Source: Methanobacterium sp. (GTDB taxonomy: Archaea; Methanobacteriota; Methanobacteria; Methanobacteriales; Methanobacteriaceae). Taken from it: a stretch of DNA of 11,575 nt. Shown one piece after another: positions 1 through 8,132 of this stretch. The notes beneath the pieces are model-generated. The model saw only the letters and a list, made by a program, of their open reading frames with translations. It made no database searches and was not told the DNA's origin. The stretch's first letter is position 1. Each line of letters opens with the position of its first letter. The stretch lies in contig JAQVTJ010000048.1 of NCBI GenBank assembly GCA_028700095.1, positions 1 through 11,575 of the forward strand, read 5' to 3'. Position numbers and translations under genes: made by a program.

Positions 1-275
1 ATGATCTATTTTAATATAACAAGACGTAAAAAAAAATGTGAGATAAGATTTTCCGTAGGGCGACTTGTGGGATGATGTAAAATCCTGCAGTTGTTTATTT
101 TTAAATAATCTCTCACTTCAAAAAAAGAATTCCCCACTAGATGGGTGGAAGTTGTAGGGTTGTATATTGGGCTTTTTCCAAGTTGAGTGGTCTGATTATC
201 TTACCTAAAAAAATTTTGTTGTGAAAATATTTAAAAAATGGGGTGAAAAAAAATGTGGATAACAAAATATAGATT

Positions 276-300
276 GTGTTCATTTTAATTAAATGAACAC
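276..300. repeat. Perfect 10-bp inverted repeat, 5-nt loop
   Basis: GTGTTCATTT at 276-285 and AAATGAACAC at 291-300 are exact reverse complements around the loop TAATT. Each arm has three G or C bases, which stands out in this AT-rich stretch. No T-run follows it on the + strand, so it does not look like a terminator for + transcripts. It could be a protein-binding dyad or a hairpin. A dyad of this length can arise by chance in DNA of this composition, so function is unproven. Confidence 0.45.
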
Positions 301-617
301 CCAAAAAAAACCTTGGATCTGTAAACGCCACATATATTGGATCTAAAAAAAATAGTAAACCTGAATATAATGGATAATATCTAATGGAAGGTGATAGCAT
401 GAACATGTTAAAGAGATATTTAATTTCTGGATAAATGTTATAAGCTTCGAAAACTTTCAAATATCAAGAAGATGTAATCCATGATATAAAAAAGCTCCAT
501 ATTTAGTTCATACAAAAGATCCCATTACATAATATTATATTGGATAGCAAAAAATACAATAATCCTATTATATAATACTAAAAAAAAATGCAAACTTTAG
601 GAATTATAAGCCTTATC

Positions 618-667
618 ATATGGTTATTGGAAGTTTAATTTTTTTTAGAAACATCCAATAACTGTAT
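618..667 (+). repeat. Imperfect 14-bp inverted repeat, 22-nt loop
   Basis: Bases 618-631 can pair with 654-667. The core GTTATTGGA (623-631) against TCCAATAAC (654-662) is perfect. Three further A-T pairs follow after two adjacent G-T positions (621:664 and 622:663). The two G-T positions pair as G-U in a + strand RNA but would be A-C mismatches in a - strand RNA, so any hairpin is more stable in a + transcript. The 22-base loop contains a run of eight T. No gene is adjacent; it could be a structured leader element or a chance dyad. Confidence 0.35.
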
Positions 668-1191
668 CAATTTTTCTTTTTTAAAATATGTTGTTTTAAA
701 TTCAGATATTATAATAAACACAAAACATTAATTTATACATTCCCTCGGGACTAGATTTTGAAATCAATACCATTAACCATAATATGTTTCTATAGAAAGT
801 ATATTTTTTTTAAATTTTTAGAAATGGAAAAAAATTAAAGTAACACCTCAATCTTTGTGTCTTCAAATTCTAAAAAACTTGTTTTATAAAAGATGTTTTA
901 TAAAAAAAATTAACATATTAACAAGAAGTTGTTTGGAAAATATCTATAACATAAACATTTAGATAGTAAATAACATAATCTATTACATATTAACAAAAAA
1001 CACTGCATATATAATGTTTAATACAAAACCCATATAAATAATATCATTAAATGTAGATAATTTATCCTATTATAATATATCTGTTAAATAAGTATAAATT
1101 AAATTAGCAATATTTATTTTAATAATAATATATTTTTATTATTATAAGATTAAAAATTATGAAAATAACATTTATACCAAATATATTTCAT

Positions 1192-1195
1192 GGTG
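1192..1195 (+). promoter_or_regulatory. Ribosome binding site deciding the DUF1616 protein start
   Basis: GGTG, a match to the archaeal anti-Shine-Dalgarno core, ends six bases before the ATG at 1202. The in-frame ATG at 1190 has only AT-rich sequence before it and no such match. This favours 1202 as the start and shortens the product from 145 to 141 residues. Confidence 0.5.
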
Positions 1196-1201
1196 TCTAA
1201 A

Positions 1202-1627
1202 ATGAACTTAGATAAAACTGTATCCTCAATTTTAATAGTTATACTTGTTGCTGCGTTTATAGCAACAGTTTATATAATTGTAAATCCTAGTTCAGGGGAT
1301 AAATTTACTGAACTATATATTTTAGGAAAAGATAATAAGGCAGGGAATTATCCAACCAATCTTAGTACATATGAAACTGGAAATATAACTATTGGAATTG
1401 TAAATCATGAACAATCCATAATAACCTATAATTTGGTAGGTATATTAAATGGTAAAACTATTTCCAACCAGAATATTACACTTTCTAAAGATGAAACTAA
1501 ACAATTAAATTCCATATTTCAACCCACCCAAATAGGTAATAACCAAATATTAGAATATAAACTCTATAAACTACCTGATAATGTTAATGTATATCGTTCA
1601 GTTTTCATACACCTACATGTTAAATGA
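1202..1627 (+). CDS. Membrane-anchored DUF1616 family protein, short form
   Basis: This 141-residue protein of unknown function has one N-terminal membrane segment (about residues 7-27) followed by a domain expected outside the cell. After the anchor come KFTELYILG (34-42), YPTNL (50-54) and an ETGNITIGIVNHE block (58-70), which I recognise as the conserved C-terminal part of DUF1616. Longer DUF1616 proteins carry several membrane helices before this block; here only one remains, a compact form rather than an obvious truncation because it has its own start and stop. There are three N-x-S/T sequons (residues 53, 61, 91) on the predicted outer side. The start at 1202 is chosen because GGTG lies six bases upstream; an in-frame ATG at 1190 is possible. 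The epimerase gene follows after 70 bp. The location ahead of glycan genes suggests, but does not prove, a role at the cell surface. Confidence 0.8.
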   Translation: MNLDKTVSSILIVILVAAFIATVYIIVNPSSGDKFTELYILGKDNKAGNYPTNLSTYETGNITIGIVNHEQSIITYNLVGILNGKTISNQNITLSKDETKQLNSIFQPTQIGNNQILEYKLYKLPDNVNVYRSVFIHLHVK

Positions 1628-1697
1628 ATACAATAAAAAAAAATCATATAATAATATGATGGATATAAAACTATTTAATTATAAGGAATAGATTTAG

Positions 1698-2636
1698 ATG
1701 AAAAATAAAAAGATAATTGTTACAGGTGGTCTGGGATTTATTGGATCTCATTTAATTGAAAGCCTATATGAAAATAATAATACTGTTATAATAGATGACC
1801 AGTCAACTGGACATATTCAGAATATTAAGGACTTTAATTCTTCAAAAATAGATATAAATCTAGATGATATTACACAGATAAATCTTGAAAATATTTTTGA
1901 AGGTGCAGATTATATATTTCATATGGCTGCAATGACCAGTGTTACACAAAGTGTAATAGATCCCATTAGATGTAATGATATTAATATCACAGGAACATTA
2001 AAGGTTCTTGAAGCTGCAAGAAAATGTGAAGTTAAAAAAGTAATATTCTCATCTTCTGCTGCTGTATATGGAGAAACTGAATCCCTTCCAATTAATGAAA
2101 ATATTCCATTTAATCCATTATCCCCATATGCTGTGTCAAAGATCACAGGAGAATTATATTGTGATATATATTCTGAGATATATGGACTTCCTACTGTTTC
2201 TCTTCGATATTTCAATGTATTTGGACCAAGACAGGATCCTAGATCAGATTATGCTTCTGTTATTCCAATTTTTGTTGATAAAATATTTAAAAATGAAACT
2301 CCTGTTATATATGGTGATGGAGAACAAACACGAGATTTTGTACATGTAAAAAAGGTTGTTGAAGCCAATATTCTATCTGCAAAATCCCATAAAACAGGTG
2401 TGTTCAATATAGGTCAAGGTAAAAATATACCAATTAATCAACTTCTTAAAATAGTTCAAAATGTTATTGGTAAAGATATTAAATCTAGATATGAAGAGTT
2501 ACGTGCTGGTGAAATTAAACATTCCTTAGCTGATATATCAAAGGCTATAGCAATAGGTTATATACCTAAAAATGGTTTTAGAGAAGAATTAGAAGAAACA
2601 ATAGAATGGTTTAAAAGTAAAAAATCAGAATCTTAA
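1698..2636 (+). CDS. NAD-dependent nucleotide-sugar epimerase (extended SDR, GalE-like)
   Basis: The 312-residue protein is a full-length extended short-chain dehydrogenase/reductase of the UDP-glucose or UDP-N-acetylglucosamine 4-epimerase type. The NAD-binding TGGLGFIG motif is at residues 9-16, acidic residues that would bind the adenosine ribose are at 33-34, the HMAA segment is at 75-78, the catalytic serine region SSSAAVYG is at 118-125, and the YxxxK pair is Y144 and K148. YFNVFGPRQDP (171-181) and YGDGEQTRDFVHV (205-217) are typical of the substrate-binding half. Length is normal for the family. The likely reaction is cytoplasmic inversion at C4 of a UDP-hexose or UDP-HexNAc, supplying a precursor for the downstream glycosyltransferases. 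AAGGA lies 10 bases before the ATG. Related dehydratases and decarboxylases share these motifs, so the exact substrate is not determined by sequence reading. Confidence 0.88.
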   Translation: MKNKKIIVTGGLGFIGSHLIESLYENNNTVIIDDQSTGHIQNIKDFNSSKIDINLDDITQINLENIFEGADYIFHMAAMTSVTQSVIDPIRCNDINITGTLKVLEAARKCEVKKVIFSSSAAVYGETESLPINENIPFNPLSPYAVSKITGELYCDIYSEIYGLPTVSLRYFNVFGPRQDPRSDYASVIPIFVDKIFKNETPVIYGDGEQTRDFVHVKKVVEANILSAKSHKTGVFNIGQGKNIPINQLLKIVQNVIGKDIKSRYEELRAGEIKHSLADISKAIAIGYIPKNGFREELEETIEWFKSKKSES

Positions 2637-2832
2637 ATAATTATCTACCTAAATTAAATATTAAAAATCTTTGATAATATAATGGTAGAAGATCCAATAC
2701 AATTCTTTACCATGTAAATATTTTCCATAATTTATAGTAAATAGATTATTTTAAATTTAAATATAAACAGGAATTAATAAAAATTAACACTACACCACTA
2801 TATCAATATAAATCTAATAGGAATGTCCATTC

Positions 2833-4254
2833 ATGAGCACAGTACAAAGATTAGCTAAAAATATAGGAATTTTAACAGCAGCGCAGATAATAACCTATAT
2901 ATTAGGATTTTATATTACTCTGCTTACAGCTCGGTACTTAGGAGTTGAAGGATTAGGTATTATAGCAGCAGCACTGGCATTAACCAGTATTCTAGGAGCA
3001 TTTGGTGATCTTGGTTTAAGTACTTTGTTGGTAAGGGAAGTTTCACGTGATAATTCATTGTTAAATAAATATCTATCTAATATTTTAGTCTTAAAAATAT
3101 TATTAATACTCTTAGTTGTGGGATTGACATTTATAGCAGTATTTCTAAAAGAATATGATCAAATTAAAACAACTGTGATTTATATAATAATATTTTCAGT
3201 GATAATAGGAGGGTTTACAGGTGTTTTAAATGCTGTTTTCCAATCCCATCAGAAAATGGAATATCTCTCCATAGGCATTATATTAAATAGTGTTTTAATG
3301 TTAATAGGAACATTTCTTTGTATATTTTATGGGTTAAATATTGTTTATTTTGCTATTTTATATGTAATTTCTAATGTTTTAGTATTTCTTTATACATTAA
3401 TTATTTATGTATGGCATTTTTCAGCGCCTAAATTCGAATTTGATCTGATTTTCAGTAAAAAACTTATTTTATTGGCTTTACCATTATCACTAGCATCAAT
3501 ATTTGCTTTAATAGCATTTAAGATTGATATTTATATGCTTGATGCAATAATGGGTAGTATATCTGCCGGATATTATAGTGCAAGCTATAATTTATTGCAA
3601 GTTTTCATTTTTTTGCCTATTATATATACAACAGCAATATTTCCAGTTTTCTCAAGCTTCCATGTTTCTTCCATGGATTCTTTAAAATATTCCTACCATA
3701 AATCATTTAAATATTTAATGATACTTTCCCTTCCAATATCAGTTGGTACAACAATTTTAGCCAACCAAATAATAATACTGGTTTATAAAAACACTTTTGA
3801 ACCTTCTATATATGTATTACAAATTTTAATATGGGCAATTCCATTCCTATTCCTAAATTATATATTAAGCACAATCTTAACTGCAATGGATAAACAGAAT
3901 TTACTTCTTAAAATAACATTTATATCAATGATATTCAATATTTTATTAAACCTTTTAATAATACCAACTTTTAATTATTTAGGTGCGGCTTTAGTAACTA
4001 TTTTAACTGAGTTTTTAGTGTTCGGTATAATGTTTTACATTATAAATAAAATATTTTTTATAATACATTTAAGGGATAGTATTATGAAACCAATAATAGC
4101 AAGTATTATTATGGGAGTATTCTTAATCCTAGTAAAGTCAAATCTTTTTATAATGATTTTATTGGGAGCAATAGTTTATTTCATAGTATTATTTGCATTA
4201 AAAACATTTGATGCTGATGATTTTGATATTATAAAATTAATTTTAAATAGATAA
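2833..4254 (+). CDS. Polysaccharide flippase (Wzx / RfbX-like, MOP superfamily)
   Basis: The 473-residue protein is hydrophobic almost throughout, with roughly 12-14 predicted membrane helices. The N-terminal signature ARYLGVEGLG (33-42) followed by FGDLGLSTLLVREVSRD (57-73) is characteristic of prokaryotic oligosaccharide-lipid flippases of the polysaccharide transporter family, and the length is normal. Its role would be to move a lipid-linked oligosaccharide made by the neighbouring glycosyltransferases from the cytoplasmic to the outer face of the membrane. A short charged tail with FDADDFD (about 462-468) ends the protein. The ATG is preceded by AGGA about 10 bases upstream. It is separated by 196 bp from the epimerase gene and 409 bp from the next gene, so it may have its own transcript. 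Base composition is very AT-rich, partly because of ATA, TTA and TTT codons for membrane helices. Confidence 0.9.
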   Translation: MSTVQRLAKNIGILTAAQIITYILGFYITLLTARYLGVEGLGIIAAALALTSILGAFGDLGLSTLLVREVSRDNSLLNKYLSNILVLKILLILLVVGLTFIAVFLKEYDQIKTTVIYIIIFSVIIGGFTGVLNAVFQSHQKMEYLSIGIILNSVLMLIGTFLCIFYGLNIVYFAILYVISNVLVFLYTLIIYVWHFSAPKFEFDLIFSKKLILLALPLSLASIFALIAFKIDIYMLDAIMGSISAGYYSASYNLLQVFIFLPIIYTTAIFPVFSSFHVSSMDSLKYSYHKSFKYLMILSLPISVGTTILANQIIILVYKNTFEPSIYVLQILIWAIPFLFLNYILSTILTAMDKQNLLLKITFISMIFNILLNLLIIPTFNYLGAALVTILTEFLVFGIMFYIINKIFFIIHLRDSIMKPIIASIIMGVFLILVKSNLFIMILLGAIVYFIVLFALKTFDADDFDIIKLILNR

Positions 4255-4663
4255 AACTCTTTTAAGGTAAAAATAATGGAATATTAATAGTTTTAATATA
4301 TTATTAAGCTATTATTTTCTTTACATTTCTAGAACCGATAATTTTAAATATTTTACCTAATAATATATAATTCGATTCTTCTTTATTGTAATTTAGATGA
4401 TACTTCAGTTTTATCTTTAAATAAATATAATTAACTATTAATATTTAAATTTAAGAGTTCAAAAGGCTGATTATATCCTTAAAATATTATATAAACGGTA
4501 TTATTAAAATTGTAAGATATTTATAATGCCAAAGAATATAAAAAAAGTAAAATAAAATTTCGAAAGAATATAATCTAAGATTATATATGATTTATATTTT
4601 AAAATTAGTTATTAGGACTTAATAATTAATAAATTAATTTAACAATTATATTGAGATGAGAAT
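4255..4663. other. 409-bp spacer between flippase and first GT2
   Basis: Very AT-rich DNA with no supportable complete gene. A small dyad (4568-4575 against 4579-4586, loop TAA) lies about 80 bases before the GT2 start. A stretch at 4458-4526 translates on the + strand into about 22 residues and a stop, resembling the basic-hydrophobic C-terminal helix of the GT2 proteins nearby, and might be a decayed remnant. The promoter of the downstream gene probably lies here, but no TATA box can be singled out in this composition. Confidence 0.5.
4653..4659 (+). promoter_or_regulatory. Ribosome binding site of the first GT2
   Basis: GAGATGA differs at one base from GAGGTGA, the archaeal Shine-Dalgarno complement, and ends four bases before the ATG at 4664. 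The protein start it implies (MHPKVTVIILNWNG) aligns with the starts of the two paralogs. Confidence 0.5.
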
Positions 4664-5692
4664 ATGCATCCCAAAGTTACTGTGATCATTTTAAACTGGA
4701 ATGGCTGGAAAGATACATTAGAGTGTCTTGAATCATTATATCAAAACAATTACCCAAACTATGATGTTATTATAGTGGATAATAATTCTGAGGATAATTC
4801 TGTACAAAAAATAAAAGAATATTGTAATGGGCAAATAATAGTGGAATCAAAATTTTTCCATTATCAAACACAGAACAAACCAATTGAAATAATGGAATAC
4901 ATAGAAAAAAATGGTAATATCCAACCAAAAACCTTTATGAATAATAAAAAATGCCCGACATCAGCCCTACATAACCTCATATTAATAAATACTGAAAAAA
5001 ATCATGGCTTTGCAGGTGGAAATAATATAGCCATAACATATGCTAATAATTTTCTAAATTCAGATTATATACTCCTCTTGAATAATGACACAGTGCAAGA
5101 TAAAGAATTCCTAGTTGAACTAGTCCATACAGCAGAAAGTAATAAAAAAATTGGTTTTGTTGGTGCAAAAACCTATTTTTATAACCCAAAAAATGTTATT
5201 CAAGTCGCAGGTGGGGCAGATATTAATTTAAAATATATTATCACTTTAGAAAAAGGTTTAAACCATATTGATGATGGTAGTTATGATAAAAACCTTGAAT
5301 TAGATTATATAGGTGGTTCATGTCTACTTTGTAGAATGGAAATGCTCGAAAAAATAGGTTTAATGGACACTAAATATTTTATGTACTGGGAAGATGCAGA
5401 TTGGGGTTTTAGAGGAAACAAATTTGGTTATAAATCTATTTATTCTTATAAATCCAAAATATGGCATAAAGTAGGATCCTCAAGTAAAAGTTATTTTCAG
5501 GAATATTACTTCAATAGAAACAGAATATATTTTATGAAAAAAAATAATAAAGGAATATATTATATTAAATTTTTAGCTAATTTCTTTACAACTCTATTTT
5601 TACATGAAAGCAAAAATCTTTTAATTAACAAAAGAGATATGAAAGGATTTTACATTTATTTCAAAGCTATTATAATGGGAATTATTACCTAA
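4664..5692 (+). CDS. Family 2 glycosyltransferase, rhamnosyltransferase-like (GT2 copy 1)
   Basis: This 342-residue cytoplasmic, probably membrane-associated enzyme has a GT-A fold of the WcaA / COG1216 rhamnosyltransferase-like group. VTVIILNWNGWKDT (5-18) and VDNNSEDNS (38-46) form the nucleotide-binding N-terminus. HGFAGGNN (114-121) precedes NNDT (140-143), where D142 occupies the metal-binding DxD position. YWEDAD (241-246) holds the catalytic-base ED pair, and IWHKVGSSS (266-274) ends the core. Between residues 47 and 112 lies a segment about 40 residues longer than usual, with the block SKFFHY (62-67) and NKPI (71-74) also found in both paralogs here. A CLLC motif sits at 220-223. The C-terminal 50 residues are basic and hydrophobic and could contact the membrane. 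It should transfer a sugar from a nucleotide donor to the growing lipid-linked glycan; donor and acceptor are unknown. Confidence 0.9.
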   Translation: MHPKVTVIILNWNGWKDTLECLESLYQNNYPNYDVIIVDNNSEDNSVQKIKEYCNGQIIVESKFFHYQTQNKPIEIMEYIEKNGNIQPKTFMNNKKCPTSALHNLILINTEKNHGFAGGNNIAITYANNFLNSDYILLLNNDTVQDKEFLVELVHTAESNKKIGFVGAKTYFYNPKNVIQVAGGADINLKYIITLEKGLNHIDDGSYDKNLELDYIGGSCLLCRMEMLEKIGLMDTKYFMYWEDADWGFRGNKFGYKSIYSYKSKIWHKVGSSSKSYFQEYYFNRNRIYFMKKNNKGIYYIKFLANFFTTLFLHESKNLLINKRDMKGFYIYFKAIIMGIIT

Positions 5693-5826
5693 TAAAAAAA
5701 AAAAATCTAAAAATAACTAAATAAAACTTATCTATATCAATTATAATAAGATCCAATTATATTAAAATCTAAATAAACTTTTACTAAAAAATTTTTCAAT
5801 TTTATAAAAACCTATGGAAGATCACA

Positions 5827-6966
5827 ATGAAGATAAATTTCACATTATATTCTACATATATGACTGGTGGTGTCAGAGCCATATTTGAAGTTGCAAACGG
5901 ACTATCTAAAAGAGGTCATGAAGTAATTATTACCTCACTGGAAGGTGATCATGCATGGTTTCCGCTTATTGCCAAAGTTAACTATGTTGAAAAACCCAAC
6001 TTCATCAAAATATTAAATCCCCTTAAACAAATAAAATCACATGAATCATTACGATACAGTAGTATAAGTCCAATTTTAGGTCAGATGAAAATGGGGTTTG
6101 ATGCTGATCTTATAAAACCATTAACAGATGCAATTCCAGATTGTGATATTAATGTTGCAACATGGTTTTTTACAACATTTGCTGTGTATAGAAGTAATAA
6201 GGGAAAACAATTCTATTTCTTCATGGATTTTGATGAACTTGCTGAAAAACATGGCCACTACTATCATATGCTATTTAAAGAAAGTCTTTATCTCCCATTA
6301 AACATTATCACAATTTCAACATGGCTTAAAGAATGGATAATGGAAAATTACAGTAAAGATGCATGTGTTGCAGGTGTTGGAATAGAACACAATGTATTTT
6401 ATCCCCACCCAACAATACTTGAAAATATTGAAGGTTATAAAATAATGGGAATTTTCAGAGGATTTGATTACAAAGGAGACAGCGACTTAATAAATGCACT
6501 GAACATTGTATTTGAGGAAATTCCAGAAATAAATCCAATTATAGTTTGCAGTAAAGATACATTCAATGATCTAATAAATAAACACACCTTCAAATTCCAG
6601 TATACTTTCATTGAAAGCCCTAATGATGATACACTAGCAAAACTATACAGTTCAAGCGATCTATTCGTTTTTGCATCACATATCGAAGGTTATGGACTAC
6701 CGCCCCTTGAAGCAATGGCATGTGGTACACCTGTTATAACAACAGATTGCAAAGGAGTCAGAGACTTTGTTGTTCATGGAAAAAATGCATTAATAGTACC
6801 TGCAAAAGAACCTGAAGCAATTGCTCAGTCCGTTATAAATATGTACAATAATCCAGATCTAGCTGATAAATTAAAGGAAGAAGGTATTTTAACAGCCCAA
6901 AAATTTACATGGGAAAGAGTTGTTGATGTTTTTGAAAAGAATTTCCAAGATTCATTGAATAAATAA
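5827..6966 (+). CDS. Family 4 glycosyltransferase (GT4 copy 1)
   Basis: A 379-residue, normal-length GT-B retaining glycosyltransferase of family 4. The N-terminal acceptor domain opens with a short beta strand and a glycine loop, MTGGVRAIFEVANGLSKRG (12-30). The C-terminal donor domain carries the family hallmark EGYGLPPLE (287-295), an E-x7-E motif, followed by MACGTPVITTDCKG (297-310). The typical C-terminal TWERV (361-365) helix closes the protein. GT4 enzymes of such clusters often transfer mannose, glucose or rhamnose; the MTGGVRAIFE opening resembles rhamnosyltransferases of the WsaF type, a tentative family impression. GGAAG lies seven bases before the ATG. The next gene starts 20 bp after its stop, so the two are almost certainly co-transcribed. 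It has no membrane segment and would act on the cytoplasmic face. Confidence 0.9.
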   Translation: MKINFTLYSTYMTGGVRAIFEVANGLSKRGHEVIITSLEGDHAWFPLIAKVNYVEKPNFIKILNPLKQIKSHESLRYSSISPILGQMKMGFDADLIKPLTDAIPDCDINVATWFFTTFAVYRSNKGKQFYFFMDFDELAEKHGHYYHMLFKESLYLPLNIITISTWLKEWIMENYSKDACVAGVGIEHNVFYPHPTILENIEGYKIMGIFRGFDYKGDSDLINALNIVFEEIPEINPIIVCSKDTFNDLINKHTFKFQYTFIESPNDDTLAKLYSSSDLFVFASHIEGYGLPPLEAMACGTPVITTDCKGVRDFVVHGKNALIVPAKEPEAIAQSVINMYNNPDLADKLKEEGILTAQKFTWERVVDVFEKNFQDSLNK

Positions 6967-6986
6967 ATAAAAAAAAAGGACTAGAT

Positions 6987-8027
6987 ATGTTAAAAGATTA
7001 TCCAAGGGTATCTGTGATTATTTTAAATTGGAATGGCTGGAAAGACACTATTGAATGTCTCGAGTCACTATATAAAATAAACTATCCAAATTATGATGTA
7101 TTACTGGTGGACAATGCATCAACAGATGACTCAATTGTAAATATTAGGGACTACTGCAATGGTCAAATAAAAGTTGAATCCAAATTTTTCAACTATGAAA
7201 TTGAAAATAAACCTATAAAATTATTGGAATTTACAAAAAATGATATATACAATATAAACTCCGAAAAATATTTTGATTTAATAAAGAATTCTTCAAATAA
7301 AAGATTAAACCTAATAAAAAGTCACAAAAACTATGGTTTTGCAAAGGGAAATAATATTGGAATTGAATATGCTTTAAAATGTTTGGACCCTGGTTATATC
7401 CTGATACTCAATAATGACACCGTTGTAGATCCAGAATTTCTGCTTGAAATGGTTTTAACAGCTGAAAGTGACGAAAAAATTGGTTTTGTAGGGGCCAAAA
7501 CATACTTCTACACCCGAGATGAAGTACTTCAAGCTGCAGGTGGAGGGGATGTTAATTTTAAACAGGGAATTGTCAATGAAATAGCATCAAACACCCCAGA
7601 TAATGGAGATTATGATATTTATATTGAAATGGACTATGTTGGAGGGGCATGTTTACTCTGTAAAGGGGATGTTATCAACAAAATAGGATGTCTGGATTCA
7701 AATTTTTTCATGTACTGGGAAGATGTAAACTGGTGTTTAACAGGATTAAAACATGGATATAAATCAGTTTACTCCTTCAAATCGAAAATATGGCATAAAT
7801 ATGGTGCATCAAGTACAAGTGATTTCAAAATTTACTACCTCAACAGAAACAGAATATATGTTACAAAGGAACATGCTAAAAGAAATGAATACTACTACTT
7901 CCTAATTTACTTCTTTGGATACCGTCTATGGTACGAATCATTGAATTACCTTATAAACCAACGGGATTTTAAACGATTTAAATGTTTGATTAAAGGTGCA
8001 TATGATGGTTTAATAAGACCTAAATAA
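6987..8027 (+). CDS. Family 2 glycosyltransferase, rhamnosyltransferase-like (GT2 copy 2)
   Basis: The 346-residue protein is the closest relative in the window of the GT2 at 4664-5692 and is collinear with it along the whole length. VSVIILNWNGWKDT (8-21), VDNASTDDS (41-49), YGFAKGNN (116-123), NNDT (142-145), YWEDVN (243-248) and IWHKYGASS (268-276) mark the GT-A core. D144 is the expected metal ligand and E245/D246 the catalytic-base pair; N248 replaces the acidic residue seen at this place in copy 1. The insertion with SKFFNY (65-70) and NKPI (74-77) and the CLLC motif (222-225) are shared with copy 1. AGGA ends six bases before the ATG, and the gene follows the GT4 after 20 bp, giving a GT4-GT2 pair. 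The function is addition of one sugar to the lipid-linked glycan; substrates cannot be read from sequence. Confidence 0.9.
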   Translation: MLKDYPRVSVIILNWNGWKDTIECLESLYKINYPNYDVLLVDNASTDDSIVNIRDYCNGQIKVESKFFNYEIENKPIKLLEFTKNDIYNINSEKYFDLIKNSSNKRLNLIKSHKNYGFAKGNNIGIEYALKCLDPGYILILNNDTVVDPEFLLEMVLTAESDEKIGFVGAKTYFYTRDEVLQAAGGGDVNFKQGIVNEIASNTPDNGDYDIYIEMDYVGGACLLCKGDVINKIGCLDSNFFMYWEDVNWCLTGLKHGYKSVYSFKSKIWHKYGASSTSDFKIYYLNRNRIYVTKEHAKRNEYYYFLIYFFGYRLWYESLNYLINQRDFKRFKCLIKGAYDGLIRPK

Positions 8028-8118
8028 AATTTAAACACCTACATAAATAAATTCATTAAATTATAATATTATTAAACTATTCATCAATAATAAAATAGAA
8101 TTCTATTAAAAAAAAATT

Positions 8119-8124
8119 TGAGGT
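8119..8124 (+). promoter_or_regulatory. Ribosome binding site deciding the GT4 copy 2 start
   Basis: TGAGGT lies eight bases before the ATG at 8133 and matches the archaeal Shine-Dalgarno complement. A possible in-frame TTG at 8118 overlaps this site and has only an A-run upstream, so the ATG is the better start. Confidence 0.65.
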
Positions 8125-8132
8125 ATTATTTA

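Larger units (their letters stand above)
1..1201. other. Gene-free AT-rich leader region
   Basis: No coding region with a credible start, ribosome binding site and protein-like composition was found on either strand. Bases 1-470 are somewhat richer in G and C on the + strand and carry several A-runs of 7-9. Bases 470-1201 are extremely AT-rich and full of stops in all frames. The region contains two inverted repeats listed separately, a 12-bp palindrome (787-798), an 11-bp direct repeat with a 14-bp period (881-891 and 895-905), and a 12-bp direct repeat (913-924 and 985-996). It probably holds the promoter for the cluster, but TATA-like strings are so frequent here that no single one can be chosen. 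Confidence 0.6.

Noticed and set aside
137..460. Minus-strand reading frame of 107 residues rich in F, Y and L
   Set aside because: It needs a TTG start, lacks a ribosome binding site, has the F/K/Y-heavy look of translated A/T runs, and shows no recognisable motif. Kept only as part of a possible eroded element.
1919..2349. Open frames of 98 (minus) and 93 (plus) residues inside the epimerase gene
   Set aside because: Both lie within a well-supported coding sequence with full SDR motifs; they are shadow frames.
5694..5705. Run of 12 A just after the first GT2 stop codon
   Set aside because: A-runs on the coding strand are not terminators for this gene and are common here; possibly a slippage-prone site but no function can be argued.
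8094..8107. Perfect 14-bp palindrome AATAGAATTCTATT about 25 bp before GT4 copy 2
   Set aside because: Several palindromes of this size are expected by chance in 11.5 kb of such AT-rich DNA, and nothing else marks it as an operator.
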